Positions 8,972 through 18,375 of a stretch of DNA of 29,323 nt are shown piece after piece (positions within the stretch are counted from its first letter, which is position 1; every line of letters starts with the position of its first letter). The notes beneath the pieces were generated by a model. That model had not been told where the DNA came from and ran no database searches. It saw only the letters and a list, made by a program, of their open reading frames with translations. This DNA comes from Neonectria sp. B-13. Its lineage: Eukaryota > Ascomycota > Sordariomycetes > Hypocreales > Nectriaceae. Position numbers and translations under genes: made by a program. The stretch is from positions 968,403-997,725 of the forward strand of contig NOKP01000022.1 of assembly GCA_002682825.1 (NCBI GenBank). Direction: 5' to 3'.

Positions 8972-9480
8972 TCTCTCATAGACTGGTGCTTTAGCCTGCG
9001 TGTGACAATCCATCAGCAACGAGAACCAAACCAAGAGAGCTTTATCTTACTTCTTGGGCATGTTCTGCATCCCCTTGGCAAAGTCTCTTTCAAATTACCA
9101 CTGCACACTTCTATACCGTTCCTAGGATTATCCCAGTCAATTGCATTGCCAAGAAGCGGGATCAGCCCCGCTCTATTCTGCCTCTCCTGCACCACTCCGG
9201 TGACATGGTAGACGTTGTCGACTCGTGATGGAGAACCGGTAAGGCTTTACAAAGGGGCGTCAGCGAGGTTGGCTGATGCTCTTTGTTGGTTGGCTTTTTC
9301 ATGCAGAATTGCCCACTTGCATTCCCGTATGGCTTCTCGCATCGCCGCACCATCTTGCTGTTCCGTATATTAGCGCAAACAGACGTCCAAAAGTTGCGGG
9401 CTAATCTCCATAAATGATGCGATGACATTCTACACCCCGTGATATGCCTTGTATACGAACCCATCGGGTCAGTTGAAATT
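8972..9480. other. Intergenic, nothing recognised
   Basis: About 500 bp with only short, domain-free open frames on both strands and no clear promoter, RNA or repeat signature. Confidence 0.5.
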
Positions 9481-9487
9481 ACCCTTT

Positions 9488-9630
9488 TGAGTTTCGCGGT
9501 CATTGCATTAGCCTATTTTAGATATAGCGCTCAAAGTCTCTAGCCAACCAGAATTTAGCGGTCACGCACTAACTTCATTTGATTTTCGCGGACACGCACT
9601 AGCCTAATCAGGATTTCGCGGTCAACTCAG
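9488..9630. repeat. Dispersed/tandem TTTCGCGGTCACGCACTA repeats (transposon-end-like)
   Basis: Four related words occur at about 9491 (TTTCGCGGTCATTGCATTAG), 9553 (TTTAGCGGTCACGCACTAAC), 9583 (TTTCGCGGACACGCACTAGC) and 9614 (TTTCGCGGTCAACTC). The last three are spaced 30 bp apart. Short iterated words of this kind are typical of terminal or subterminal repeats of small DNA transposons. No transposase is nearby, so this is probably a relic or a MITE-like end. Confidence 0.55.
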
Positions 9631-10480
9631 GGGCAAGCTCATTTCATCAAGCAGCGGGAACTTTATTGATTGACTTTGCATTCCAGTCTGAACCCCGCTC
9701 CCCACAACCAAGGCTATCTAGCTTCCGGCTTCTTCCCATAGATAGAACATACTGCGACAGTGTTAGCGGGCCATTTTAGCTTGGTCGGGAATACGCGTAC
9801 ATGGGCTAGTACGCGTGGACCTTGGTATCGTCTAAGTCCTTCCTCACGTCGACCATGTCTATATCTCAAGTATTCTCTTCTACTCTCACCATCCCATGGC
9901 ACATTGTTTTACTTAGTGACGACGAAAGAAGCCTAAGGTGAAAGGTCGCTAGTACCTGCGCATAAGTCAAAATGTATCTCTTGATGTATGTACTAGCGAC
10001 TTTACAGATCCCCCACATGCCTTCACGTAGAGGCTCAACTTCCAACACCCCACCGTTCAGCCTTACGTAGAAAAGCTAAATGATGAACTCTAGAATCAAT
10101 TCTAATTAGACGCCAGACTGGCGCGAGAAGAGCGCAAAGCTGGCGCGGGTGGGAGGCGCGAGAAGAGGTTTGTCGCGTTTGGCCCAAGATGATGCCCCTC
10201 AGCGGCCGATCATTGACCAGCGGGCCGTACGAAGAGCCAAACTGGGAAGTTGAAGGTGGGGTCAAAGTTACGGCGCCCAGGTCTCACATGACCCTCAGAC
10301 ACTGGAACAAGTTGGAACCGGTTGGATCCAAACCCAATCAACTGGACCTCTGAATTGGCTGGTTGCCAAGCACGGGGAGCGAGATCTCAGTTGAGTTGGA
10401 CCCACAGTTGGAGGATCCAACGGCTCCAACGATTGGAAGTAGTTGGTGGATTACGCACTCTGCTCTGCGGCGGAATAGCC
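9631..10480. other. Intergenic, TTGGA-rich patch, no gene
   Basis: No supported coding region. Between about 10306 and 10450 the words GTTGGA and TCCAAC recur many times in both orientations (for example GGTTGGATCCAAAC), a low-order repeat with local self-complementarity. Short minus frames (9714-10265) have no recognisable domain. Confidence 0.45.
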
Positions 10481-10481
10481 C

Positions 10482-10713
10482 CGGAGTTAGGAGACCATTG
10501 TATCCGCTGGTTTGCTAGTAGGATAACACTCAGCACCAACGACACGACGTAGGTTTAGTCCGATGATACTGATATGTCCGGCGGAGTACTGGAGATAAGC
10601 GAAATTTCGGCGGCGGCTTGCTCGCTTCGGAGTTAGGAGACCATTGCATCCGCTGGTTCGCGAGTAGAATGACACTTAGCATCAGCTACACGACTCAGTC
10701 TTAGACCAACGAT
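10482..10713. repeat. Direct repeat, two ~86-bp copies 146 bp apart
   Basis: Copy 1 (10482-10567) and copy 2 (10628-10713) both begin CGGAGTTAGGAGACCATTG and stay alignable without large gaps through TCCGCTGGTT, AACACTCAGCA versus GACACTTAGCA, ACACGAC and CGATGAT. Identity looks like roughly 80 percent by eye. They lie directly upstream of the TATA box of the dehydrogenase gene, so they are either promoter duplications or remnants of an inserted repeat. Confidence 0.7.
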
Positions 10714-10732
10714 CTGAGGCGTTCAAGCCTTC

Positions 10733-10742
10733 AGCTATAAAT
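10733..10742 (+). promoter_or_regulatory. TATA box of the SDR gene
   Basis: CTATAAATAC lies about 170 bp upstream of the SDR start codon at 10907, followed by a CA/CT-rich leader (for example CCACTACTAAGAACAACAAA) that is typical of a fungal transcription start region. Confidence 0.5.
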
Positions 10743-10906
10743 ACTTCTCATTTACTCACTCCACAAAATTTCAGGGAGCAAGGCAAACGAACCAAGCAGC
10801 TGTTTACCACTACTAAGAACAACAAATTTCTTCATACTATTGCTCTTAGCTCCTCTCCGCCCTTGCTTTGCGCCGCTTTCAAGCCGCACACCAACTCAAC
10901 TACGAC

Positions 10907-11718
10907 ATGTCGCCGAAATACATCAACAAGCTCGAAGGCAATTCCGTTCTCGTTGTTGGCGGGACATCCGGTATTGGTTTCGCCGTTGCGGAAGCCAGCG
11001 TCGAGTTTGGCGCACGCGTAGTAGTCGCGAGTCGAAGCCAGGAAGAGTCGACAACGCGGTTAAGAGACTTGCAATGTCCTACCCCGATGCAAAAGATCGA
11101 ATTCAAGGCCACGTAGTAAACCTCTATGGCGACGACTCTGAGACCAGCATCACAAAACTCTTCGATTTTGTCACCAATGGCGGAAGAGATCATGTCGATC
11201 ACGTCGTTGAGACGGCGGGCGAGAGCATCCACTCGCTCACGCTACAGGAAGTTACGCCAAAGCGCATCGCAGAAGCCACCAGTTCACGAGTCACTGGAGG
11301 TATTATGCTCGCCAAAGTAGCTTCCAAGTATCTCAAAATGGAGCATACTTCTTCTCTTACCTTGACCGGCGGAGCGTCTGCAGACAAACCACCGCCGGGA
11401 ATGAGTGTGCTGGCAACCATTGGCGGGGCCAAGAACGCTCTAGCGAGGGGTCTTGCAGTCGACCTGAGTCCTGTAAGAGCTAACCTCGTCTCCCCTGGAG
11501 CAGTTCAGACTCCAGTGCTTGATTCATTGTTTGAGAACATGAAGTTTGGAAAGGATAGTGCGGATTTTGAGGCCGCGAGGACTTTGTTGAAGAACGCCTC
11601 AGTGTCAGGCAGGATTGGAGACCCAGAGGACTTGGCTGAAGCCTACTTGTCGTTAATGAAGAACCACTTCGTCACGGGAACGATCCTACATGTAAATGGC
11701 GGTATGTTCCTGAAGTGA
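10907..11718 (+). pseudogene. Short-chain dehydrogenase/reductase, one frameshift
   Basis: An atypical fungal SDR of about 270 aa that would bind NAD(P) and reduce or oxidise a small carbonyl/alcohol substrate. The first frame (ATG 10907) gives MSPKYINKLEGNSVLVVGG, the glycine-rich GGTSGIGF cofactor loop and ARVVVASRSQE. Around 11043-11050 the frame changes, and the rest (to TGA 11716-11718) gives DNAVKRLAMSYPDAKDRIQG, DHVVETAGES, SLTLTGGAS, ARGLAVDLSPVRANLVSPGA and a normal SDR end VNGGMFLK. One missing base in CAGGAAGAGTC explains the break. No intron of normal size fits without deleting conserved residues. The usual YxxxK catalytic pair is not present where expected (VLATIGGAKNAL), a trait I believe is shared by this subfamily. 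It may be a recent pseudogene or a sequencing error, since everything else, including the promoter, is intact. Confidence 0.8.
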
Positions 11719-12014
11719 GAGCTAGATTTGGGCCGAAGCGTCTGGTATCTGGACATCTTCTATTTGAACTGGAAGGGTAAACTTTAGAATGCACTAAGTC
11801 TCTTACTCCTTTAGGACGGAGGTTAAGTCAGGGATAGGGCTTTGCCGCTAGTATCTTAAAATGTTAGTGAAAGTTCCTCATAAGGACACAGTTACAAAAG
11901 GTCTCATCAGGGCTGAACGTGAAAGGTGTAAACGGCTCGTTAGAAGTGAATCTTTAAAACATGGACTAAGCCTTTTGTGAAATCTTAAGGGCTTATGCAA
12001 TTGACAATGCTTCT
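11719..12014. other. Convergent intergenic region
   Basis: About 300 bp between the convergent SDR and deaminase-fold genes. It should hold both 3' UTRs. No terminator hairpin or further gene is evident. Confidence 0.5.
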
Positions 12015-13441
12015 TCATCGGCACTCAATGTAGCACACCGCAGACATGCAGAACAAGCAGCCAAGATCATCGCAGGACGGGAGCCCTCCGGGCAGTCCCA
12101 TCCACAGTGCTCCTTTCACCGCAGACGAGTGATTATTGTTAAACAGAAGCAGAGGAGGGCCAGGAAAGGCCTGACAAGTCAGAGACACAGAACAGCGATT
12201 AGAGCTATGAGTAGGGTGCACCTGCTCGGAGCAGAAGGAGGAAGCAGCCCTGGCCGGAGCGACCTGATTTCTGGATGCATTGAGCGGGAACACCTGTATT
12301 TGTAGTTGAACGCTGCATAGCTGCCAACAGGGCGGCTGGGACAGACTATGACTGGCGTATAGCCTGCCGTGAGTCCGGGGCACATAGAAGCCGCCGTGGA
12401 GGGAGAAGAACAGATTGCATAGGTAGCAAGCACTCTTGCTTGAGCAGATAAACCTTGGTCGCCGTCGGCTTGGATGAACCTTATAAACGAAGAGGAGCTG
12501 TATCTCTGCGTGAACTTTCCAATGTGAATTTGATAAAGAGGCAGGCATGGGGATCTGGAACGGCTCCACCTCAATGCTCTCAAAGGGCCGGCAAGCCCTA
12601 TGCCTTGCAGCGCAGACGAGCTCGGAAGTAGCAGAGTAGTATCGGCCCAATTTCCCAATCGCTTCTGGTAGATATGCCTTCAAAGTTGGGTCGATCATCG
12701 AGGTCTGAAGAGCTAGGCTGAGATCAGTGGCTAAGGAGAATGCGTGAATCTGCTTCACGATCTCCCCTACCACTTCTACCACTCCCTCCACTTCGATGAT
12801 CTCCGCATTAGGATGGGTTATACTCTCGAGTCTAGCAAATAAGCTTTGCAGATCTCGTACCCTACGCCTGCTTTCCTCAAGTGTCTTCGTCGCTCTGACC
12901 GATCGACTGTGAATCGCATCACGCAGTTGTTCGATGAGGGGTCGTTTTCCAGCAGTCTTTCTTGTAATTTTCGCATGACGCGATCGCAGACGGGACAGAA
13001 TTCGATCAAGGTCTAGGCTAACAACCTCTCGAAAGGCTACTTCCGTATCATCTGATTTTGAGCGCACTGAAATGTAGATTAGCATAGTGTTGGAAGAGAA
13101 TTGATAACCTAACCTCGCTGTGCAGCATGCTCTAATGCTCTCGCAAGTCTGACGAACCCCGCCGCAGCTGTTGAGAGGTCTCCCGTGTTTGCTGCTACCC
13201 GAATTCTGATTCCTTTCCCATTACAGCGTTCTTCGACGCAGACAGCCATGACCTTGAGACTATCGTCCGAAGTGGCAGAGAGGAACGCTAGGGTGTACGC
13301 AATCTCTTTCTCCCGCGTAACTCTTAGCTGACGGGTCGAGTCAATCTCTAGGTTGACAGGGAGCTCGTCTAGCTGTCGGAGGTTGCTGATGGATTGCTGC
13401 AATTGCGCGCGGGTGATCTCGCTTCCCCACAGTATCTCCAT
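12015..13441 (-). CDS. OTT_1508-like deaminase-fold protein, two exons
   Basis: Exons are 13441-13114 and 13066-12015. The 47-nt intron (13067-13113) starts GTTAGG and ends TTTCAG, giving 459 aa. The start is MEILWGSEITRAQLQ, the first in-frame ATG, chosen because ITRAQLQ-SISNLR is where this fungal family begins. Conserved stretches are DSTRQLRVTREKEIAYTLAF, DSLKVMAVCVEE, RILSRLRSRHAKI, RKTAGKRPLIEQL, KAYLPEAIGKLGRYYSATSE and EVEPFQIPMP. The C-terminal deaminase core has HAEIQLLF (HAE zinc-site motif) and SSKSACYLCNLFFSLHGGF (CxxC-type zinc ligands), then PRTHGRLY. The fold is related to nucleotide and nucleic-acid deaminases, and the family was described as derived from bacterial toxin deaminases. 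The true substrate here is unknown. After GRLY the usual continuation is missing and a 130-residue Cys- and Ser-rich tail with no known similarity follows, so the C-terminus is rearranged. Confidence 0.8.
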
Positions 13442-13447
13442 GTTTGT

Positions 13448-13572
13448 CTCGTCTTCTTCTTCTCCTTCTTCTTCTTCTTCTTCTCCTTCTTCTTCTTCTT
13501 CTTCTCCTTCTTCTTCTTCTTCTTCTCCTTCTTCTTCTTCTTCTTCTTCTCCTCTTCTTCTTCTCCTCCTCC
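13448..13572. repeat. (TTC)n/(GAA)n minisatellite upstream of the deaminase-fold gene
   Basis: About 125 bp of TTC triplets interrupted at intervals by TCC form 18-24 bp higher-order units (CTCC followed by runs of TTC). On the minus strand it is a purine-only GAA/GAG tract that ends just 5' of the chosen ATG at 13441, so it would lie in the 5' leader. Read in frame it would be poly-Glu, but there is no in-frame ATG upstream, so coding use is unlikely. Confidence 0.9.
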
Positions 13573-14398
13573 TTAGTAATACGGGACGGGGCGCGTCTGG
13601 TGGCCGCACGTCAGCCACAGTGCCCAGGAGAGCAGCCACAAGCTTGGCAAATATCACATGGTAAAAATTACGTCATAATTAAGTTACCCAAGTATCATAA
13701 CGTCCCCTTCGTAACGAGAAACCGTCTGTGCCGAGAAATATGAGGGGTACTTTGACCTTGAGGCACGCAGACTCTGTACATACATTAATATTCCCTACAA
13801 TTCTATACAGGTTGTATACTATAGCTATTTCCAAACATTCAGATGCCCTCGCGTCTAGAAATTACGTTCGCGTTATCGCTCTCGCGCTGAATTCGCGCAT
13901 AGGCTCTTTTTGTGGCGTAGTAGACTTCCTTCCCAACAGCATCACCGTCAAGCTTTTACGACTCTTAATACTTATTAAAGGGTTTTATCTCAGCCTTAGA
14001 ACTTTGCCAACATGCTGTCAAGTCATCATTGGCCGTATGTCTACTGTCGCGCGCAAATTCATGCAGGGTCGCCACCCTGGTCGGAGTAATTACTAAATCT
14101 GGCTAGTGCAATACAGCTCCATAACTTAATCATCACATCGTAATCTACGTACAGCGGCCGCTGAGCAGGCTTGTGCTTGTCACACCTGTGGCTGTGCAAG
14201 GTCTTGGCAAGCGGCCGCCCCCGCAGCCTTGCGGTCAACTCAACCTTGGCTACTCTATGCCCTCACCGTGAACCAACTCACCTCTTGTAGATTCGCCACC
14301 TCACAAATAAAGTCGTCGACTTCTTCGGACATTTAATTCACTGTTAATACAAACACTACTTACTGTATAATGCGAGCTGAAATCTAACAATTGCAATA
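13573..14398. other. Intergenic, no gene recognised
   Basis: About 800 bp. A plus frame at 13728-14096 (122 codons) has no recognisable domain. Two GCGGCCGC octamers lie 59 bp apart (14153-14160 and 14211-14218), the first inside the 12-bp palindrome CAGCGGCCGCTG. The stretch from about 14100 to 14340 may be a small repeat, but no second copy is in the window. Confidence 0.4.
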
Positions 14399-15682
14399 CT
14401 ATGCCTGCCACACAAGGTGTGTAAAATCTTCAATGTCCTGCAACATGTCCATTGGTCTCTCTATAGCCGCAAAATGGCCACCCTTATCATGTTTTCGATG
14501 AAATACCAAATTCCCTTGCTTTGCAATCGCACTTTGAAAACCGGGCATTATTTCAGCCGTGAACCAGGAGAACCCGAGAGGTTTGACGACGTAGGGAAAG
14601 TCCGGCAAAGGTTCGGCGGACTTGTTAAAACTTGCCTGATAAGGGTAGATGGAGCGCGGGAAACTGTTTGTAAACCAGTAGAGTGAGACGTTGGTTAGAA
14701 TTTCGTCGAGAGAGGGAGTCTGGTCAGACCACTCTAGAAACTTTTCACCGATCCTTGAGCAGGTGTTAGTGAATGCTGGAGCGATCAAAGGAGAACCTCT
14801 GGAAATAGCTTACCATGCCAAAAGGGAGAGTGGGTTTGAATTGATGGCAAATGCAATCGTCGCTGGACGAGTACCGTGTTCAATGGCGTAGCCGTTGCCT
14901 TCCCGTGCCCACAATTTGGCCCTCTCTACGACTTTCTTCTCAAAGTCGGACAACTCCGTCCCGTTTGAACCCTCTTCGGGGATGGAGAAGGAGGGGAAGA
15001 TGTTCACTGCGAGATTTTTTTTTTAGCGCTCTGTTCTTTCTGGTTGAACAATGTCAGACGACTTACAATGCAAAGCGACACATTGCTCATAGCTAACTGC
15101 CATGGTTGTCGCAAGGAAACTGCCCACATCTCCACCATGCGCAATGTACCTCTCGAAACCCAGCTCTAGCATCAACGTGTGCAAGACCCGGGCTGAATCT
15201 GGCACGCGCCATTCCTTGTCAAGAGGGCCTCCGCCGCTGAGTGTATATCCTGGAACTGACGGAATGATGATATGATATGGCAGGTCTTTTGGCGAATATT
15301 TCTCTCTTAACAGACTAGCCATGGGCAGAAACTCAATGAAGCTGCCTGGCCAGCCGTGGAGCAAAGTGATGGGGACGGCATCTTTCTTTTCAGAAAATAA
15401 GGCTACAAAGTGGATAGTAAGGCCTTCTATTTCGACAGTGTAATTGGGAAACGAGTTGATGTGCTTTTCTTGAGCTCGCCAGTCATACTCATGAAGCCAA
15501 TAGTCTTTCGTCTTGGTGATCCACTCGTGTGTAATACCAAACTTGGGTTTGTTTTGTTCAGAGGCTTCATAGGTCAGAGGACCGATACGGGACAGTTCTA
15601 GGAGCTGCGTAAACTTGGCATAATCCTCATTCAGAATGTCAAGTGTAAATGGTTTGATGGAGCTGGGAGGTGTGTAGGGCAT
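14399..15682 (-). CDS. Epoxide hydrolase (alpha/beta-hydrolase, microsomal type), three exons
   Basis: Hydrolyses epoxides to diols, typically in detoxification or secondary metabolism. Exons are 15682-15067, 15006-14814 and 14753-14399, giving 387 aa. Introns of 60 nt each (GTAAGT..CAG and GTAAGC..AAG, the latter with CTAAC) restore one frame. Residues 1 to about 105 form the epoxide-hydrolase N-terminal domain (PFTLDI, WLHEYDWRAQEKHINSFPNY, IEGLTIHFV). Then come HGWPGS at 109-114 (oxyanion hole), VPGYTLSGG, and HGGDVGS with Asp185 as nucleophile. The cap and C-terminal part contain EWSDQTPSLDEIL, SLYWFTNSFPRSIYPY and KGGHFAAIERP, whose His363 completes the relay. The final exon ends in VWQA. 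All key residues are present, so the enzyme should be active. No signal peptide was seen. The gene stands alone, about 0.7 kb from its minus-strand neighbour. Confidence 0.9.
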
Positions 15683-16091
15683 GGTTGGAAATTGTATTGT
15701 ATGAGAGAGAGGTGATAAGTAGAGATGTTGTGAGTTTGAAGTAGAACAACTCTATAAAGGATGCATTTATACTAAATATCCCTGTGTGAGCTCATGGTAC
15801 GGAGTTAAGGCTCTTATCTCCAGCGGAAGCTGTGGAAAGTGTAATAGAGCGCTAACACGCATACTCGACGCAGCTAACTATGATGGGAAAAGCGTATTGC
15901 GGAGTTATGAACACTTGGCAGGCTCGGAAGTAAGCAGGTTGCTTCCTTGGTATGCTTGGAAGCTTAGGCTACCCTGCTTTTGAATTGCAGGGTAAAGAAA
16001 ATTTTGACCACTAAGCGTTATCCGCCCGTGTTTCGTGGAGTCGGATGTTTAAGTTTGCTCTAAAGGTAGACCGGCCCACCGGACTTCCGTC
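15683..16091. other. Intergenic, small hairpin, no gene
   Basis: The 5' flank of the epoxide hydrolase includes TCTATAAAGG at about 15751 (sense TATA only on the plus strand). The 65-codon plus frame at 15786 has no recognisable content. ACCCTGC and GCAGGGT at 15970-15993 form a 7-bp stem with a 9-10 nt loop, which might be a 3'-end signal but cannot be assigned to a gene. Confidence 0.4.
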
Positions 16092-16433
16092 TCACCCCGT
16101 GTACGTGTAAGTGGTCGAGGAGTCCTCATACCACAACACGAGCGTGCGGGATCCGTAAAGCATTAGATCACCAGCCCTGATAGAGCCGCGGTCGGTTGCT
16201 GCGGTAGGAAGCGCCGTAGATAAGTCGGCATATTTTTCATTGCCGTTGAGGTCGGACATTCGCAGATTCAGGGGGAGGAGAGAGCGAAAGGCGGAAACGG
16301 TAGGATTGTCGAGGATCGAAGCGGTGAACACAGATGACCCGATCGTTAGCTGAAGGACTCCGGCGGAGCAAGAAGCGGCGGCCAGTCGGTGCCCGTCACT
16401 TGCGTCATTACTAGTCCAAGTCGAGATTACCAT
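16092..16433 (-). CDS. Cyclophilin-like-fold small protein
   Basis: Minus-strand frame, ATG at 16433, TGA at 16092-16094, 113 aa. It matches the layout of small cyclophilin-like-fold proteins common in bacteria and scattered in fungi: LQLTIGSSVFTASILDN (first beta hairpin), SAFRSLLPLNLRMSDLNGNE and KYADLSTALPT, then GSIRAGDLMLYGSRTLVLWY with the AGD turn. Function is unknown. These are not shown to be prolyl isomerases and lack the classical cyclophilin active-site pattern. The product ends at YTYTG, a little shorter than relatives, where about 10 further residues are usual, so the 3' end may be truncated. The start upstream of 16433 is non-ATG. Its bacteria-like family and single-exon form could reflect transfer, but that is inference. 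Confidence 0.65.
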   Translation of the reverse strand: MVISTWTSNDASDGHRLAAASCSAGVLQLTIGSSVFTASILDNPTVSAFRSLLPLNLRMSDLNGNEKYADLSTALPTAATDRGSIRAGDLMLYGSRTLVLWYEDSSTTYTYTG

Positions 16434-16451
16434 TGATGGAGGCGCCACCAC

Positions 16452-17138
16452 CTTGTTTCAGACTGAGTGTTGAAGACTATTAAGCACTTCTATGCTAACA
16501 ACGAGATCCGATATCCCCTCTCAATCGTCGGGCAACTGAGCTGGAAGAGACTTAAAGCACTTGCACTTTGACCCTATAAGTTCGTGTGCAGCTGTAAATG
16601 CGCATAAACCAATAACATACGCCAATGTCTCATCCACTCTGCCAAGGCCAGCTAGTCATGAGTTAAAATGATTAGCTGTCAGCAGCTTGCATGACACTGC
16701 CACGCGTGGAGGTGTTATTTCGGCTCTATTTGAGCCAATCGCTAGGGATTCATGATTCGATCGATCAGGTACAATTAACCTTAGTCTAACGCCGGTATGT
16801 CCGGACTGGGAGCCCTTGCTGTATTTTGCCTTTCATCCCTTGACCTTGACAATGGAACGACCCAACTTCGATTCAACCGTCAATAATCACACATCTTGGC
16901 ATGACGACGACTTCACGCCTGAGGGTATTGATCGACGCGCAGCCTCGGTCCTACAGAGCATGCCCTCTATTTTGCATGGTAACCATGACGTAGACAACTA
17001 GAATCGCAGTAGCTATAAGATTGCCGACATGCCGCCGGGTACAGCGACATTTCACCAGGTTCACAACATCAGATCTTACAAGTCAATCACCTCAGTGTGT
17101 TCAGCCAATACCAACACCGACAGCACAGCACCATCAAG
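16452..17138. other. Intergenic, promoter side of the hydrolase gene
   Basis: About 690 bp. A 50-codon plus frame from the ATG at 16852 (MERPNFDSTVNNHTSWHDDD onward) ends at 17001 and shows no known domain, so I do not call it a gene. The last 60 bp are CA-rich (CCAATACCAACACCGACAGCACAGCACC) and look like the leader of the hydrolase gene. Confidence 0.45.
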
Positions 17139-18173
17139 ATGTTTGGAGGCCGCACTGTCGCCCTCGGCGTCATGACGCTCGTGAACGCCATGGTCGGCAT
17201 GGCCCAGAATCTGTCGTTTGGAGCCGATAACTTCTACCGTAGCGAGAGCGTCCAGATCCAGCCCATCACGTTCCCGACCCAGTACCACACCAGGGTTACG
17301 GGCAACCTCTTCTACCTACGCAACCTAAGCCGCAGCGTCGAGACCCCCGCTATTATCGTCGGCCACCCTATGGGCGCCGTCAAGGAGCAGAGCGCCAACC
17401 TTTACGCCACCAAGCTCGCCGAGCAGGGCTTCATCACCGTCTCCATCGACCTCCCCCACTGGGGCGGCAGCGACGGCGAGCCTCGCAACGCTGTCTCAGC
17501 CGAATCTTATGCAGAGGCATTCAGCGCTGCTGTCGACTACCTCGGCCTCCAGAACTTTGTCGACCGTGAGCGCATCGGTGGTGTTGGTATCTGTGGCAGC
17601 GGCTCTTTCATTATTAGCGCTGCAAAGATCGACACCCGTCTCAAGGCTATTGCCACCGCAAGCATGTACGATATGGGTGCCGTCACCCGCAACGGCCTCC
17701 GAAGGTCGCAGACCCTAGCCCAGCGCAAGGAGCTTATCGACGCCGCCGTCGCCCAGCGCTGGAACGAATCTGAAGGCGCAGAGCCTGAGTTGATCGGCGG
17801 CACTGTGGACAGGCGCGAGGACGCTACGGATGCGATTCAGCAAGAGTTCTATGACTTCTACCGCACCACCCGCGGTGAGGTTACACCTCCCGGTGCTCTG
17901 CCTAACACCACAACTCATCCAACGCGCTCGAGCCAAGTCAAGTTCCTTAACTTCTACCCCTTCAATGATATCAACACCATCTCGCCCCGTCCCCTGCTCT
18001 TCATCTCTGGCGATCAGGCTCACTCGCGCGAGTTCAGCCAGGATGCCTACAGGCGTGCTGCCGAGCCCAAGGAGCTGATCTGGGTCCCTGGTGCTGGCCA
18101 CGTCGATCTCTATGACCGTGTGGAGCTCATTCCCTTTGACGGACTTACCCGCTTCTTTAAGCGAAACCTGTAA
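17139..18173 (+). CDS. Secreted alpha/beta hydrolase (DLH/YcjY-like)
   Basis: Single exon, 344 aa. The ATG at 17139 (context ATCAAGATG) starts MFGGRTVALGVMTLVNAMVG, a signal peptide with likely cleavage near residue 22 (VGMAQN). The body is an alpha/beta hydrolase of the group that includes dienelactone-hydrolase-like and YcjY-like enzymes: IIVGHPMGAVKEQ around 72-84, LAEQGFITVSIDLPHWGGSD, then the nucleophile elbow GVGICGSGS around 148-156. Cys152 takes the nucleophile position, as in dienelactone hydrolases. Later come LLFISGDQAHSREFS with the acid Asp and VPGAGHVDLYDR with the catalytic His. Substrate unknown, probably an ester or lactone met outside the cell. A longer in-frame start upstream (17097) uses GTG and is unlikely. 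GC-rich third positions and a tidy single exon mark it as well expressed or recently selected. Confidence 0.85.
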   Translation: MFGGRTVALGVMTLVNAMVGMAQNLSFGADNFYRSESVQIQPITFPTQYHTRVTGNLFYLRNLSRSVETPAIIVGHPMGAVKEQSANLYATKLAEQGFITVSIDLPHWGGSDGEPRNAVSAESYAEAFSAAVDYLGLQNFVDRERIGGVGICGSGSFIISAAKIDTRLKAIATASMYDMGAVTRNGLRRSQTLAQRKELIDAAVAQRWNESEGAEPELIGGTVDRREDATDAIQQEFYDFYRTTRGEVTPPGALPNTTTHPTRSSQVKFLNFYPFNDINTISPRPLLFISGDQAHSREFSQDAYRRAAEPKELIWVPGAGHVDLYDRVELIPFDGLTRFFKRNL

Positions 18174-18375
18174 AATGGCCATGTGAGATGCGCTTGGCCA
18201 TAGAGGCTTATCTGATCATAGATAGGCCTTATGGCTTCCGGGGCGCTCGATTCAATAGCATATAATCTCGTAACTATTACTACTTAATTAACTCAGACTA
18301 GAAGCCAAATGTATAGTAAAATGACTAAGCATAAGATCTAGACATATAATAAGGACTTCTAATTCATTATATATA
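18174..18375. other. 3' flank, AT-rich
   Basis: AT-rich spacer after the hydrolase. It holds a short imperfect inverted stretch (GGCCATGTGAGATGCGCTTGGCCAT) and TATATATAT just before the putative LTR. Confidence 0.4.

Noticed and set aside
10840..10906. N-terminal extension of the SDR reading frame
   Set aside because: It is the second SDR frame read upstream of the frameshift. The glycine-rich loop is in the other frame with its own ATG at 10907.
13444..13743. Plus frame with a long poly-Leu run, and its poly-Phe and poly-Ser counterparts
   Set aside because: Pure translation of the TTC/TCC minisatellite.
14152..14218. Two GCGGCCGC octamers 59 bp apart, one in a 12-bp palindrome
   Set aside because: Could mark a transposon end or vector-like junction, but no inverted partner or flanking duplication was found, and similar words occur by chance in GC-rich DNA.
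15840..15995. Possible structured RNA (5S-like or small nuclear) after the epoxide hydrolase gene
   Set aside because: The sequence does not match the fungal 5S layout or any tRNA box, and only one short hairpin is evident.
10340..18173. Secondary-metabolite cluster (SDR, epoxide hydrolase, alpha/beta hydrolase)
   Set aside because: No synthase, transporter or cluster regulator is present and unrelated genes lie between.
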